A DNA stretch of 64,000 bases from Burkholderia sp. NRF60-BP8 (GCF_001522585.2 NZ_CP013372.1:2418001-2482000), one strand, 5' to 3'. Positions 54,085-63,475 are shown, counted from the first letter of the stretch. A program made the numbers and translations. Notes: generated from the sequence alone by a model not told the origin.

Positions 54085-54322
54085 GGGGTGTGCTCCGTGG
54101 TTCGGGAATGGATTGCTCATTGTAGCTCAACAGATACGATGTCTGCCGACGGTATCGCGCCGCCCGCGAAGGCGCCGACGATACACCCGCCCGCCTCGCG
54201 GGGCCAGAGAATCCCGGTCTTCCCATATTGTGACGACGATCCTCGAGGGAAAACCCGAGGTTTCTGGATTCGCACATTCTCAATAAACTTTCGCCCATGT
54301 CATACGACGACGTACGTTTAAA

Positions 54323-55714
54323 GTGAGCAATCAGACCTCCCCTCGCGATCTCCCGCTCGACCTCGCGCGCACCGCGCGTCGAACCGCCGTGCGCTACTGG
54401 ATCCTGGCGATGCTGTTCGTCGTCACGACGCTCAACTACGCGGACCGCGCGACGCTGTCGATCACCGGCACGCCGATCCGCAAGGCGTTCGGCATCGATC
54501 CGGTGACGATGGGCTACATCTTCTCGGCATTCAGCTGGGCGTACGTGCTCGCGCAACTGCCGAGCGGCTGGCTGCTCGATCGCTTCGGCGCGCGGCGCGT
54601 GTATGCGGCGAGCATCTTCCTGTGGTCGGCGTTCACGCTGCTGCAGAGCACGATCGGCCTCGGCGGCAGCGCCGCGTTCGCGGTCGCCGCGCTGTTCGCG
54701 ATGCGCTTCGCGGTCGGCATCGCGGAAGCGCCCGCGTTTCCGGCGAACGCGAAGGTCGTCGCGAGCTGGTTCCCGACCGCCGAGCGCGGCACGGCATCGG
54801 CGATCTTCAACGCCGCGCAGTATTTCGCGGCCGTCGTGTTCTCGCCGCTGATGGCGTGGCTCACGCATGCGTACGGCTGGCACCACGTGTACCTGTGGCT
54901 CGGTCTCGCCGGCATCGCACTGGCACTCCTGTGGCTGCGCGTGATGAAGGATCCGGTCGACCATCCGGGCGTAAACCGCGCGGAACTCGAGCATATCGAA
55001 CAGGGCGGCGGGCTGGTGCGCTCGACGGGCCGGCCGGCCGGCGCGCGCGGCAGCGGCGGCGCGTCCGAAGGCAGCCGCGTGGCGGGTTGGTACTACGTGC
55101 GTCAGCTGCTGTCGAACCGGATGCTGCTCGGCGTCTATCTCGGCCAGTACTGCGTGAACGTGCTGACGTACTTCTTCCTCACGTGGTTCCCGATCTACCT
55201 CGTGCAGGCGCGCGGGATGTCGCTGCTGAAGGCCGGCTTCATGACGTCGCTGCCGGCGATCTGCGGGTTCCTCGGCGGCGTGCTCAGCGGGATGCTGTCG
55301 GACGCGCTGATCCGCCGCGGCGTGTCGCTGACGCTCGCACGCAAGATTCCGATCGTCGGCGGGATGGCGCTGTCGATGGCGATCATCGGCTGCAACTACG
55401 TCGACAGCGAAGCGCTGGTCATCACGCTGATGGCCCTGTCGTTCTTCGGCAAGGGGATCGGCTCGCTCGGCTGGGCCGTCGTCGCGGACACCGCGCCGAA
55501 AGAGGCGATCGGCCTGTCGGGCAGCCTGTTCAACATGTTCGGCAATACGGCGGGCATCGTCGCGCCGATCGCGATCGGCTACCTCGTCGGCGCGAGCGGC
55601 TCGTTCAACGGCGCGCTCGTGTTCGTCGGGTTGAACGCGCTCGTCACCGTGTTCAGCTATCTCGTGATCGTGAAGGACATCAAGCGCGTCGAACTGCGGC
55701 ATCGCGACGCGTGA
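54323..55714 (+). CDS. gudP: ACS-family MFS transporter, GudP-like (galactarate/glucarate)
   Basis: A 463-residue, 12-helix symporter of the anion:cation group. TM1 LNYADRATLSITGTPIRKAF, the loop LPSGWLLDRFGARRVYAAS and TM4 GIAEAPAFPANAKVVASWFP closely fit D-glucarate/galactarate transporters. The start is GTG 54323, with AAAG just before; there is no strong ribosome site. It is divergent from the semialdehyde dehydrogenase and ends in a clear terminator. The substrate is supported by the enzymes around it. Confidence 0.9.
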   Translation: MSNQTSPRDLPLDLARTARRTAVRYWILAMLFVVTTLNYADRATLSITGTPIRKAFGIDPVTMGYIFSAFSWAYVLAQLPSGWLLDRFGARRVYAASIFLWSAFTLLQSTIGLGGSAAFAVAALFAMRFAVGIAEAPAFPANAKVVASWFPTAERGTASAIFNAAQYFAAVVFSPLMAWLTHAYGWHHVYLWLGLAGIALALLWLRVMKDPVDHPGVNRAELEHIEQGGGLVRSTGRPAGARGSGGASEGSRVAGWYYVRQLLSNRMLLGVYLGQYCVNVLTYFFLTWFPIYLVQARGMSLLKAGFMTSLPAICGFLGGVLSGMLSDALIRRGVSLTLARKIPIVGGMALSMAIIGCNYVDSEALVITLMALSFFGKGIGSLGWAVVADTAPKEAIGLSGSLFNMFGNTAGIVAPIAIGYLVGASGSFNGALVFVGLNALVTVFSYLVIVKDIKRVELRHRDA

Positions 55715-55730
55715 GGTTCGATCTTCGAGC

Positions 55731-55765
55731 AACGGCGGCCGCGTAGCAGCGGCCGCCGTTTTTTT
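55731..55765 (+). terminator. Intrinsic terminator
   Basis: AACGGCGGCCGC and GCGGCCGCCGTT form a 12-base-pair stem with a 6-base loop, followed by seven Ts on the plus strand. It ends the gudP transcript. Confidence 0.95.
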
Positions 55766-55779
55766 GCATCGAATCGACG

Positions 55780-56505
55780 TCAGGTCGACGCATGCACGAC
55801 GCGCAGCATGTCGTGCACGCCGGACGTCATCAGCGCGAGGAACGCGAGCAGGCCGACGTAGCAGAGTGCGTAGGTCGTCTTCGTCTCGATCGACGTCGCG
55901 TAGTACACGCGGTTCTCCGGCGCGTCGGGATCGTAGCGCCACGCGCGCTTCAGTTGCGGCAGCGCGAGGATCGCCATCACGATCAGCAGCGGGCTCGGCC
56001 GATACACGAACAGCGCGATCAGCACCGGCACGCCCGCGAACCAGATGCGCGGCGACAGCACCGCGGTGATCCGCCCGCCGTCGAACGGCGACAGCGGAAT
56101 CATGTTGAAGAGATTCAGGAAGAAACCCGTGTACGACAGCGCGAGCAGCAGGTTGCTGTCGTAGTGGCGCGCGGCCGCATAGCAGGCCAGCGCGCCGAGC
56201 GTGCCGACGAACGGCCCGGCGAGGCCGACGTATGCCTCCGTTTCCGCGTCGTGCGGCATTTCCTTCAACTGGATCCACGCGCCGACGAACGGGATGAAGG
56301 TCGGCAACCCGACGTCGAGCCCGCGCCGCTGCGCGGCGACGTAATGGCCGGCTTCGTGCACCAGCAGCAATGCGACGAAACCGGCCGCGAAGCGCCAGCC
56401 GTAGAACAGCGCATAGACCGCGATCGACGCGAGCATCGTGCCGGCCGATACGAGCACCTTGCCGAGCTTCAGGCCGCCGAAGATCAGCAGCAACAGCTTG
56501 GTCAT
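55780..56505 (-). CDS. M50-family (site-2 protease-like) membrane metalloprotease
   Basis: A 241-residue membrane protein with about six hydrophobic segments. The zinc motif HEAGH is at residues 50-54 in a membrane segment, and the second metal site is NLFNMIPLSPFDGGR, both as in site-2 proteases. No PDZ domain is attached. Its start overlaps the stop of the upstream DUF2167 gene by four bases (ATGA), so the two are coupled. The target is unknown; cutting a membrane partner such as the neighbouring protein is possible. Confidence 0.88.
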   Translation of the reverse strand: MTKLLLLIFGGLKLGKVLVSAGTMLASIAVYALFYGWRFAAGFVALLLVHEAGHYVAAQRRGLDVGLPTFIPFVGAWIQLKEMPHDAETEAYVGLAGPFVGTLGALACYAAARHYDSNLLLALSYTGFFLNLFNMIPLSPFDGGRITAVLSPRIWFAGVPVLIALFVYRPSPLLIVMAILALPQLKRAWRYDPDAPENRVYYATSIETKTTYALCYVGLLAFLALMTSGVHDMLRVVHAST

Positions 56506-57455
56506 TCCTTGCGCTCCGTGGCGGCTGCGTCGGATGCGTCGGCGACGGCCGGCACCGCGACCGCCTTCGGCTTGCGCCCGAAGAAGCGCTTGAGCGCCGC
56601 GCCGCCGGCCAGCAGCGCGACCGCGCCGATCTTGAAGAACTTCGCCGCGAACGCGCCGATCAGCGCGAGCAGCCCGAGCTTTTTCGCGCCGACGCCGACG
56701 ATCAGCGCCGCGAGCCCGTACTCGGCGACGTGGTCCGTCGACTGGTTGAAATCGGCATAGCGCTTGCCGTCGTTGAAGCTGATGTTCGCCAGCAACGCGT
56801 CGGCCGACGCCTTGTACTTCGGCAGGTCGGCGAGCGTCGACGCCATCGTCAGCGACAGGTAGCCGTCGCGGCCGAGCACGAGCGTCCGATAGTTCACGCC
56901 GTCGTTGCCGGCATTCGGCGCCGCGCCCTTGTCGCGGATGATCGCCGACCACACGAGCCGGTGCGTGGCCGCGTCGTATGCGGGCGCCTTCGCCCAGCCG
57001 ACCACCTCGGTTTCGGGCAGGCCACGCTCCTTGCGCGCCGGGTTGTTCGCCTCGGTGCCGGCCTGCAGGCTTTTCAGCAGTTCGTCGGGCTTCCAGTCCT
57101 TCGCGTCGTCGTCGCGGATGTAGCCGCTCGGCTCGAACGACACGACCGAGATCCAGTCGGCGTCGGGATCGTCGGGCAGCACGAGGCCGACCAGCTTCGA
57201 TTCGTCGATCGCGTTGCCCATCGAACGCAGGTAGCGGCCGGCCTCGGCGGCCGGCACGAACGATTCGCCGGCCTTCAGCTTCAGCACGGCTTCGTGTTTC
57301 ACGTCGATGTCGGTCGGCCCCTTCACGACCGCTTCGTTGGCGGCCGCGGCGGCGGCCCTCATTTCCACCTGCGCAGCTTCGGTCTGCGCGTGGCCGCTGG
57401 TCGCGGCGAGTGCGAGCGTCGCCACGCAGGCGAGCCGGACGGCGAGTTTTTTCAT
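56502..57455 (-). CDS. DUF2167-family membrane protein
   Basis: A 317-residue protein with a signal peptide (KKLAVRLACVATLALAATSGHA), a long outside domain, and one or two membrane segments near 250-290 (LIVGVGAKKLGLLALIGAF). The domain patterns LVGLVLPDDPDADWISVVSFEPSGYI and VVGWAKAPAYDAATHRLVWS match DUF2167, of unknown function. A basic tail (KRFFGRKPKAV) follows. It is coupled to the M50 protease downstream, which suggests the two work together in the envelope. Confidence 0.85.
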   Translation of the reverse strand: MKKLAVRLACVATLALAATSGHAQTEAAQVEMRAAAAAANEAVVKGPTDIDVKHEAVLKLKAGESFVPAAEAGRYLRSMGNAIDESKLVGLVLPDDPDADWISVVSFEPSGYIRDDDAKDWKPDELLKSLQAGTEANNPARKERGLPETEVVGWAKAPAYDAATHRLVWSAIIRDKGAAPNAGNDGVNYRTLVLGRDGYLSLTMASTLADLPKYKASADALLANISFNDGKRYADFNQSTDHVAEYGLAALIVGVGAKKLGLLALIGAFAAKFFKIGAVALLAGGAALKRFFGRKPKAVAVPAVADASDAAATERKE

Positions 57456-57654
57456 TGTTGGATTCCCCTGGAATGCCTTGTTGTCGATGTGCGCGGCGGC
57501 CGGCCCATGCGTTGTCGTCGCGGGTCCGGCGCCGCCTCTCAGGTGGCACGGCGGCTATGGTAACGCAGCGGCCGTGCGCGCCGGGGTGGGCGTGGCGCGG
57601 CGCTTACCTCGCAGGTAATGCCAAAGCGGCGCGGGATTGCCTATCATCTGCGCC

Positions 57655-58503
57655 ATGAACCCGACCGCCGCCCTCCATTCGCCCTCCCCGTCCGCCGGCC
57701 GCGCGTCCGGCATCGGTCCGCTGCTGCGCACGTGGCGGCAACGCCGTCGCCTGAGCCAGATGGCGCTCGCGCTCGACGCGGACGTATCCGCGCGCCACCT
57801 GAGCTTCGTCGAATCGGGCCGCGCGCAGCCGAGCCGCGAGATGGTGCTGCATCTCGCCGAACGCCTCGACGTGCCGCTGCGCGAGCGCAATGCGCTGCTC
57901 GTCGCGGCCGGCTTTGCGCCGCTGTTTCGCGAACGGCCGTTTTCGGACCCGGAACTGGATGCGGCGCGTCATGCGGTCGAGGCCGTGCTGCGTGGGCACG
58001 AGCCGTACCCGGCGCTTGCGGTGGACCGCCACTGGACGCTGCTCGCGGCGAACCGGATGCTCGGCGCGCTGGTCGCGCAGGCCGATCCGGCGCTGCTGCA
58101 GCCGCCCGTCAACGTGCTGCGGTTGAGCCTGCATCCGGACGGTCTCGCGTCGCAGATCGTCAACTGGCACGAATGGCGCGCGCACATCCTGCATCGGTTG
58201 CAGCGACAGATCGATGCGAGCGGCGACCGCACCCTGCATACGCTGCGCGACGAACTCGCCGCGTATCCGGCGCCGGCCGGCCAGCCCGACGACGCGCCCG
58301 CGCGCACCGATTTCGCGGAGATCGCCGTGCCGCTGCGGCTACGCACGGCAAGCGGCGAGCTGGCGTTCTTCAGTACGACGACGGTGTTCGGCACGCCGGT
58401 CGACGTGACGCTGTCGGAACTGGCGATCGAGGCGTTCTTTCCGGCGAATCCGGACACGGTGGATGCGATGCGGGCACTGGCGGACGCGTTGCCGGCGGCG
58501 TAA
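57655..58503 (+). CDS. XRE-family regulator with MmyB-like ligand domain
   Basis: A 282-residue protein. Residues about 22-80 are an XRE helix-turn-helix (LLRTWRQRRRLSQMALALDA, then ARHLSFVESGRAQPSREMVL). The remainder is the MmyB-type PAS-like domain (ALAVDRHWTLLAANRML, LRLSLHPDGLASQIVNWHEW), which binds a small, possibly fatty, ligand in related proteins. The start ATG 57655 is preferred to one six codons earlier. Its target is unknown; the divergent neighbour is the DUF2167-M50 pair. Confidence 0.88.
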   Translation: MNPTAALHSPSPSAGRASGIGPLLRTWRQRRRLSQMALALDADVSARHLSFVESGRAQPSREMVLHLAERLDVPLRERNALLVAAGFAPLFRERPFSDPELDAARHAVEAVLRGHEPYPALAVDRHWTLLAANRMLGALVAQADPALLQPPVNVLRLSLHPDGLASQIVNWHEWRAHILHRLQRQIDASGDRTLHTLRDELAAYPAPAGQPDDAPARTDFAEIAVPLRLRTASGELAFFSTTTVFGTPVDVTLSELAIEAFFPANPDTVDAMRALADALPAA

Positions 58504-58534
58504 CGCCGGCCGGCGCGCCGGCATCGTGCCCCGA

Positions 58535-59161
58535 TCAGCGACGCTCGAGCGCCAGCTTCACGCCCAGCGCCAGCAAGACGACGCCGCTGACGCGATGCAT
58601 GCGCGTCAGGATGCGCGGGTTGCGGCGGATCGACGCCGACAGCAGGCCGGCGAACAACGCGACCGGCCCCTTGACGAGAAACGTCAGCCCGGCGAACGTC
58701 GCGCCGAGCACGAACAGCGACAGCATCGGATGCGGGGCGCCCGCCGGAACGAATTGCGGCAGGAACGCCAGATAGAAAAGCGCGACCTTCGGATTCGACA
58801 CGTTGGACAGCGCGCCTTGCGCGAACGTCCGGAGCCGCGATGCCGGCGCATTGCCGTTGCCCGCGAGCGTCAATTCGCCCGACGAACGCAGCAGCGTGAT
58901 GCCGAGGTACAACAGGTACAGCGCGCCGATCACCTTCAGCGCGGTGAACAGCCATTCGGATGCCTGAAGCAGCGCACCCAGCCCGAGCGTCGCGAGCATC
59001 GTATGGACGAGCAGCCCGACGCTGACGCCCGCGGCGGTCACGAGGCCCGCGCGCGTGCCGCCGGACAGCGTGCGCGACATCACGAGCACCATGTCCTGGC
59101 CCGGCGTCAGAATGATCAGAAGGGAGGTGGCCATGAACGGCAACCAGGCGACGTGCGGCAT
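58535..59161 (-). CDS. LysE-family amino-acid exporter
   Basis: A 208-residue protein with about six membrane segments. The family signature ILTPGQDMVLVMSRTLSGG is in the first loop, and NVSNPKVALFYLAFLPQF is in the middle. ATG 59161 has AGGAG eight bases upstream. It is divergent from an Lrp-type regulator, repeating the layout of the LysE/Lrp pair near 8 kb. Substrate not known. Confidence 0.9.
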   Translation of the reverse strand: MPHVAWLPFMATSLLIILTPGQDMVLVMSRTLSGGTRAGLVTAAGVSVGLLVHTMLATLGLGALLQASEWLFTALKVIGALYLLYLGITLLRSSGELTLAGNGNAPASRLRTFAQGALSNVSNPKVALFYLAFLPQFVPAGAPHPMLSLFVLGATFAGLTFLVKGPVALFAGLLSASIRRNPRILTRMHRVSGVVLLALGVKLALERR

Positions 59162-59286
59162 CGGGAAGCTCCTGAAAGTGGCGCCGCGGCGGGCGGGGAT
59201 CGCGCGCGCGGGTTCGGGCAGTCGTCGGATTATCGGCAACTTCCGTTGGAGATTGGATGCAAAGTCGGCTATTTTCGGCCATGAAT

Positions 59287-59303
59287 TTGGAGTTATTCTC
59301 CAA
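59287..59303. promoter_or_regulatory. Dyad between lysE-like and lrp-like genes
   Basis: TTGGAG and CTCCAA flank TTATT, a 17-base dyad 25 bases before the Lrp-type gene. A further GTTGGAG half-site is about 45 bases away. It probably binds the Lrp-family product. Confidence 0.5.
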
Positions 59304-59327
59304 TACTCATATTGCGGGTAGCCAAAA

Positions 59328-59792
59328 ATGCCAATCAAACTGGACGCGATCGATCGACGCATTTTGCGTGCATTGCAGCAGAATTCGAACCAGACGAACG
59401 CCGACATCGCGCAGCAGGCCGGCCTGTCGCCCACGCCGTGCCTGCGCCGTGTTCACCTGCTCGAGGAACAGGGCGTGATCGACGCCTACGTCGCGCTGCT
59501 GAACCCGGCGGCCGTCGAGCTGCGCTTCACGGCATTCGTGCGCGTGACGCTGGAGCGCCAGGACAAGACGACGGTCGAACGCTTCGCGCGCGAGATGGAA
59601 CGGGCGCCCGAGGTGCTCGAATGCCATCTGATGGCCGGCAGCTACGACTATCTGCTGCGCGTGATCGCGAAGGATCTCGACGACTATCAGCGCTTTCAGA
59701 TGGAAACGCTCACGCAGATCGAAGGCGTACGCAACGTCGAAACCGAGATCCCGCTGAAGCGCATCAAGCAGACGGTGCGGCTGCCGATCTAG
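59328..59792 (+). CDS. Lrp/AsnC-family transcriptional regulator
   Basis: A 154-residue Lrp-type protein: winged helix-turn-helix (LDAIDRRILRALQQNSNQTN, then AGLSPTPCLRRVHLLEEQG) and RAM domain (LMAGSYDYLLRVIAKDLDDYQRF). It is divergent from a LysE-type exporter and probably regulates it in response to an amino acid. The gene ends overlapping by a few bases the remnant dihydroorotase on the other strand. Confidence 0.92.
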   Translation: MPIKLDAIDRRILRALQQNSNQTNADIAQQAGLSPTPCLRRVHLLEEQGVIDAYVALLNPAAVELRFTAFVRVTLERQDKTTVERFAREMERAPEVLECHLMAGSYDYLLRVIAKDLDDYQRFQMETLTQIEGVRNVETEIPLKRIKQTVRLPI

Positions 59793-59998
59793 GTGTCGAG
59801 GAACGTCACGGCCATCCCGGCCGGCCGGCCGTTCAACTCGCCGTCACGCACGACGACCCGCCCGCGCACGACCGTATGCACGGGCCAGCCCGTGACCGCG
59901 CATCCGTCGTACGGCGTCCAGCCGCTCACGCTCGCGATCCATTCGTCGCGGACGGTCTGCCACAGCGCGTCCCGACGATGCCGCTCGCGCACCGGCAA
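59789..59998 (-). pseudogene. C-terminal remnant of a dihydroorotase-type amidohydrolase
   Basis: A 69-codon minus-strand frame encodes the end of a cyclic amidohydrolase: SGWTPYDGCAVTGWPVHTVV then RGRVVVRDGEL. The metal-binding barrel that would make an active enzyme (about 350 residues) is missing; upstream the sequence joins directly to the end of the carbonic anhydrase gene. A TTG could start the fragment. Zinc-starvation clusters often carry a dihydroorotase paralogue at this place, so this looks like a deletion relic of one. Confidence 0.7.
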
Positions 59999-60559
59999 TC
60001 AGAACTCGTTCTGGATGTGCTTGTAGCCGCGCACCAGCGCATTGTTCGTCCGCGCGACGTCCTCGGAGAAATCGCTCGCGTCGGGCGTCACTTGCGGCAA
60101 CGCGGCGAGGTCGGTTTCCGGCCCGATGCGTTCGGTCGAGCGCACGTAGAAGCCCGGCGGCAGGCGGCAGCCGTCGACGACCGCGTTGTAGCGCACCACG
60201 CAGCCGTCGTCGATCGTGCAATTGAACAGCACGCTGTTGAATCCGACGAACACGCCGTCGCCGACCGTGCACGGCCCGTGGACGATCGCGCGATGCGCGA
60301 TCGACGTGTGCCGGCCGATCGTCACGCTCGCGCCCGATTTCGAATGGATCACGACGCCGTCCTGGATGTTCGAATGCGCACCGATCACGATCGGCGCGAT
60401 CTGGCCGTCCGCATCCGTCTCGTCGGCGCGGATCACCGCGTACGGGCCGATGAACACGTTCTCCTCGACGATCACGCGCCCGCACAGGATGGCGGTCGGG
60501 TCGACGAACGCGTTCGGATGAATCTGCGGCAGGTCGCCGCGCGGGTTTTTTCGGATCAT
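59999..60559 (-). CDS. Gamma-class carbonic anhydrase (Cam-like)
   Basis: A 186-residue left-handed beta-helix protein with hexapeptide repeats. The metal site residues fit: HSNIQDGVVIHS and GRHTSIAHRAIVHGPCTVGD, and the end LPQVTPDASDFSEDVARTNNALVRGYKH resembles the C-terminus of Cam-type gamma carbonic anhydrases. Gamma enzymes can use iron or cobalt in place of zinc, which fits a zinc-starvation role. It overlaps the QueD-like gene by four bases (ATGA) in the predicted Zur operon. Confidence 0.87.
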   Translation of the reverse strand: MIRKNPRGDLPQIHPNAFVDPTAILCGRVIVEENVFIGPYAVIRADETDADGQIAPIVIGAHSNIQDGVVIHSKSGASVTIGRHTSIAHRAIVHGPCTVGDGVFVGFNSVLFNCTIDDGCVVRYNAVVDGCRLPPGFYVRSTERIGPETDLAALPQVTPDASDFSEDVARTNNALVRGYKHIQNEF

Positions 60560-61137
60560 GAGGATTCCTGCCGGGAAAGAACCTGACCGCGCTTGAGCCG
60601 CTCGAACAGACCCGGATCGCGCCACTGCGCGACGATCGCGGGCGCGAACACGATCGCGTCGAGGTCGATGCGGCCCATGCGCGGGTTGAATGCATCGTCG
60701 CGGAAGCACTGCGCGTAGCCGGTCTCGGTTTCGTGAACGATCACCGAATACAGTCGCACGTCGGCTTCGCCGTTCGACATCGGCGTGCCCGACAACGCGG
60801 CATCGACGAGCCGGAACAGCACGCGCGAGAACTGCTCGGCGCTCGGCGACACCGGCAGCCGCACCCAGCGCTCCGAATGCCGGCACATGCTTTCGACGTA
60901 GCGCGGATCGTCGTCCGACCACAGCGTCACCGCATGGTCGAACGCGTCGATCAGTTCGCGCACGTCGCCCTTGAGCAGCCCGAAGTCGTAGATCATCTGC
61001 CCGTGATCCAGCGCATGCGCTTCGAGCAGCAACTCGACACGGTACGAGTGGCCATGGATCGAATGCGAGCAGCGTCGCGTGCTGCAGCCGCGTACGACGT
61101 GTGCGTTCTCGAACCGGAACAGCTTGCGGATCAGCAT
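60556..61137 (-). CDS. 6-pyruvoyl-tetrahydropterin/QueD-family protein
   Basis: A 193-residue protein of the PTPS/QueD family. Metal-binding His residues are in [10 protein letters not shown] and [12 protein letters not shown], with Cys in CSTRRCSH; the Asp-His pair is in [11 protein letters not shown]. Housekeeping QueD makes a precursor of queuosine; paralogues beside folE2 are typical of zinc-starvation clusters. It is longer at the C-terminus than plain QueD. Start ATG 61137 overlaps the folE2 stop (61131-61133). A link with FolE2 product processing is inferred. Confidence 0.85.
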   Translation of the reverse strand: MLIRKLFRFENAHVVRGCSTRRCSHSIHGHSYRVELLLEAHALDHGQMIYDFGLLKGDVRELIDAFDHAVTLWSDDDPRYVESMCRHSERWVRLPVSPSAEQFSRVLFRLVDAALSGTPMSNGEADVRLYSVIVHETETGYAQCFRDDAFNPRMGRIDLDAIVFAPAIVAQWRDPGLFERLKRGQVLSRQESS

Positions 61138-62051
61138 GCGTCGCTCCCTTCGCGTACCGGTGCGGCCCACGCCACTGCATCGTGCGGATGCAGGCTTTCG
61201 AGATGGCGCACGTGCACGCGCGGGCTCGCATGGCGATCCGCCAGCGCGGCCTGCACGCGGCGCGCGGCATCCTCGACGAACATCAGGTTCTCGCCGTTCA
61301 GCACCGCGAACGCCTGCTCGTCCGCACGCTTGACGGCCGTCTGCACCGGTGTGCCTAGCGCACGCTCGACGCGATCGACGAGGTCGATCAGCCCCAGTGT
61401 CGCGCCATCGGCCGGCAGCGCCACGCCGACGACGGCTTCGCTGCGCTGGCTGTGCGGCGTGGCGGCCGTCGCATGCCGTTTCAGCCACGCGGCGACCGCC
61501 GCCGGCTCCACGCGATCGTCGCGGCCGAACGCCGTCAGAAACGCCTGTTCGACCCAGTGCCGCGACAACGCGGCCGAGCACGGGCACGTCGACGAATAGA
61601 CGATCGTCGCCTGCGCACGCAGCGCGAACGCCTCCCCGGCCAGCGTCGCGTCGATCTGCACCGGATAAGCCTTCCAGCCGGCCAGCCCGTCGGTCACGAG
61701 CGCGGCGCGACGGGCCAGCAGGTCGAAGCGCAGCCGCACGCGCGCGCTGCGCGTATCGCAGTCGCGGTGGCTGTCGATCATCGCGCGCAGCAGGCGCTGC
61801 AAGCCTGCCGGCGACAGCGCTTCGCCGTCGGCCAGCCCGTCGAGCAGCCCGTACAGCCGCGACATGTGGATGCCTTTCACCCGCGGCGCAGGCAGATCGA
61901 CCTGGACGTCGGCACGCGCATGCACGTCGCGCCGGCAGCCGGGCTCCGCCACGACGACGGGCAGATCGATGCCCTGCATGCCGACCCATTCGAGCGGGCC
62001 AGGGCCCGGCGCGGCATCGGTCAGGGAAATATCGGGAAGCGCTGCATTCAT
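61131..62051 (-). CDS. folE2: GTP cyclohydrolase IB (zinc-independent)
   Basis: A 306-residue FolE2 enzyme. It opens GTP to dihydroneopterin triphosphate, the first step for folate and queuosine, using manganese or another metal when zinc is lacking. The catalytic cysteine region [20 protein letters not shown] and the patterns [19 protein letters not shown] and [19 protein letters not shown] are family marks. Start ATG 62051 (MNAALPD) is preferred over one ten codons earlier. It follows the COG0523 GTPase in the operon by about 60 bases. Confidence 0.93.
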   Translation of the reverse strand: MNAALPDISLTDAAPGPGPLEWVGMQGIDLPVVVAEPGCRRDVHARADVQVDLPAPRVKGIHMSRLYGLLDGLADGEALSPAGLQRLLRAMIDSHRDCDTRSARVRLRFDLLARRAALVTDGLAGWKAYPVQIDATLAGEAFALRAQATIVYSSTCPCSAALSRHWVEQAFLTAFGRDDRVEPAAVAAWLKRHATAATPHSQRSEAVVGVALPADGATLGLIDLVDRVERALGTPVQTAVKRADEQAFAVLNGENLMFVEDAARRVQAALADRHASPRVHVRHLESLHPHDAVAWAAPVREGSDAC

Positions 62052-62111
62052 GTCTGGAATCCGGTGGAGCGCCTTCTCCATCCGGATCGATGCAGGCAGC
62101 GCGCGTTCAGG

Positions 62112-63320
62112 TCAGGGCCAGTCGCGAAACGGGTTGTCCCACGTGGTCCAGTGTTCGGGGCCGGTCGCCATCTCGGCGTCGGTCAGCAGACACGCGTCGA
62201 AGCGCGCGCGCAGCGCCGGCTCGTCCATGTCCATGCCGATCAGCACGAGTTCCTGCCGTGCGTCGCCGACGTGCTCGTCCCAGCGCGCGCGGATCTGCGC
62301 GACGGCTTCCGGATCCTGCGGCCAGCGCTCGGGCGGCACCGCCGCCCACCAGTGGCCGGCGGGCCCGTGCCGCGCGACCGCGCCCGCCTGCGACCACGAA
62401 CCGGCGACGGTCGGATGCGTGGCCAGCCAGAAGAACCCCTTCGAGCGGACGACGCCCGGCCATTCGCTTTCGACGAGATCGAGGAAGCGCTGCGGATGGA
62501 ACGGCCGCCGCGCGCGATAGACGAAGCTGCGAATGCCGTATTCGTCGGTCTCCGGCGTGTGCGTGCCACGCAGCTCCTGCAGCCAGCCCGGCGCGCGCGA
62601 CGCCGCGTCGAAGTCGAACAGGCCCGTGTCGAGCACACGTTCGAGCGGCACCTTGCCGAATTCGGCGATCTCGATCCGCGCTCGCGGGTTCAGCCCGCGC
62701 AGCAGTGCGACCAGCCGCTCGCGCGCGCTGTCGTCGATCAGGTCGATCTTGTTGATCACGAGCACGTCGCAGAACTCGATCTGGTCGATCAGCAGATCGA
62801 CGACCGTGCGCGCGTCCTCGTCGCCCATCGACTCGCCGCGCGATTGCAGGCTGTCGCGCGACGCGTAGTCGCGCAGGAAATTGAACGCGTCGACCACCGT
62901 CACCATCGTGTCGAGCCGCGCGACTTCGCCGAGACTGCGGCCGTCCTCGCCTTCGAACGTGAACGTCTCGGCCACCGGCAGCGGCTCCGAGATGCCGGTC
63001 GATTCGATCACGAGTTGATCGAAGCGCCCTTCGCGCGCGAGCCGGTCGACCTCGATCAGCAGATCCTCGCGCAGCGTGCAGCAGATGCAACCGTTGCTCA
63101 TCTCGACCAGCTTCTCGTCGGTGCGCGACAGCCCCGCGCCGCCGTCGCGCACGAGCGCGGCGTCGATGTTGACCTCGGACATGTCGTTGACGATCACCGC
63201 GACGCGACGGCCCTCGCGATTGTTGAGGATGTGGTTGAGCAGCGTCGTCTTGCCGGCGCCGAGAAAGCCGGACAGGACGGTCACGGGAAGCCGCGTGGAC
63301 GGGTGAAGGGCGGGACTCAT
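62112..63320 (-). CDS. zigA: COG0523 GTPase, ZigA-type metal chaperone
   Basis: A 402-residue GTPase. The P-loop is [11 protein letters not shown] at about residue 18, the metal-binding CICC follows in [14 protein letters not shown], and NKIDL is the guanine-specificity motif. The second half is the CobW C-terminal domain ([17 protein letters not shown]). COG0523 proteins under Zur control are thought to deliver zinc to enzymes during starvation. It is the first gene after the 41-bp palindrome. CobW itself is unlikely since no cobalamin synthesis genes adjoin. Confidence 0.9.
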   Translation of the reverse strand: MSPALHPSTRLPVTVLSGFLGAGKTTLLNHILNNREGRRVAVIVNDMSEVNIDAALVRDGGAGLSRTDEKLVEMSNGCICCTLREDLLIEVDRLAREGRFDQLVIESTGISEPLPVAETFTFEGEDGRSLGEVARLDTMVTVVDAFNFLRDYASRDSLQSRGESMGDEDARTVVDLLIDQIEFCDVLVINKIDLIDDSARERLVALLRGLNPRARIEIAEFGKVPLERVLDTGLFDFDAASRAPGWLQELRGTHTPETDEYGIRSFVYRARRPFHPQRFLDLVESEWPGVVRSKGFFWLATHPTVAGSWSQAGAVARHGPAGHWWAAVPPERWPQDPEAVAQIRARWDEHVGDARQELVLIGMDMDEPALRARFDACLLTDAEMATGPEHWTTWDNPFRDWP

Positions 63321-63350
63321 CGGGCAATTCCGGAACGGGACGTTGGGGAT

Positions 63351-63391
63351 GAAATGATATATTGTATCGCTACGATATAACATATCATTTC
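63351..63391. promoter_or_regulatory. Candidate double Zur box (41-bp AT-rich palindrome)
   Basis: GAAATGATAT and ATATCATTTC are perfect outer arms; inside are GATATATTGTATC and GATATAACATATC, each itself close to a palindrome, so two Zur dimers could bind. The site is 31 bases before the GTPase start, overlapping the expected promoter. It stands out as AT-rich in GC-rich DNA. Confidence 0.8.
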
Positions 63392-63475
63392 GGACGTCCA
63401 GCAGGCCGGCTCGTCGATGCGGCAACAGCGAAAGCAGCAGCACACGGCGCCGTGCCGGTGCCGCCGCGCTGCGTA

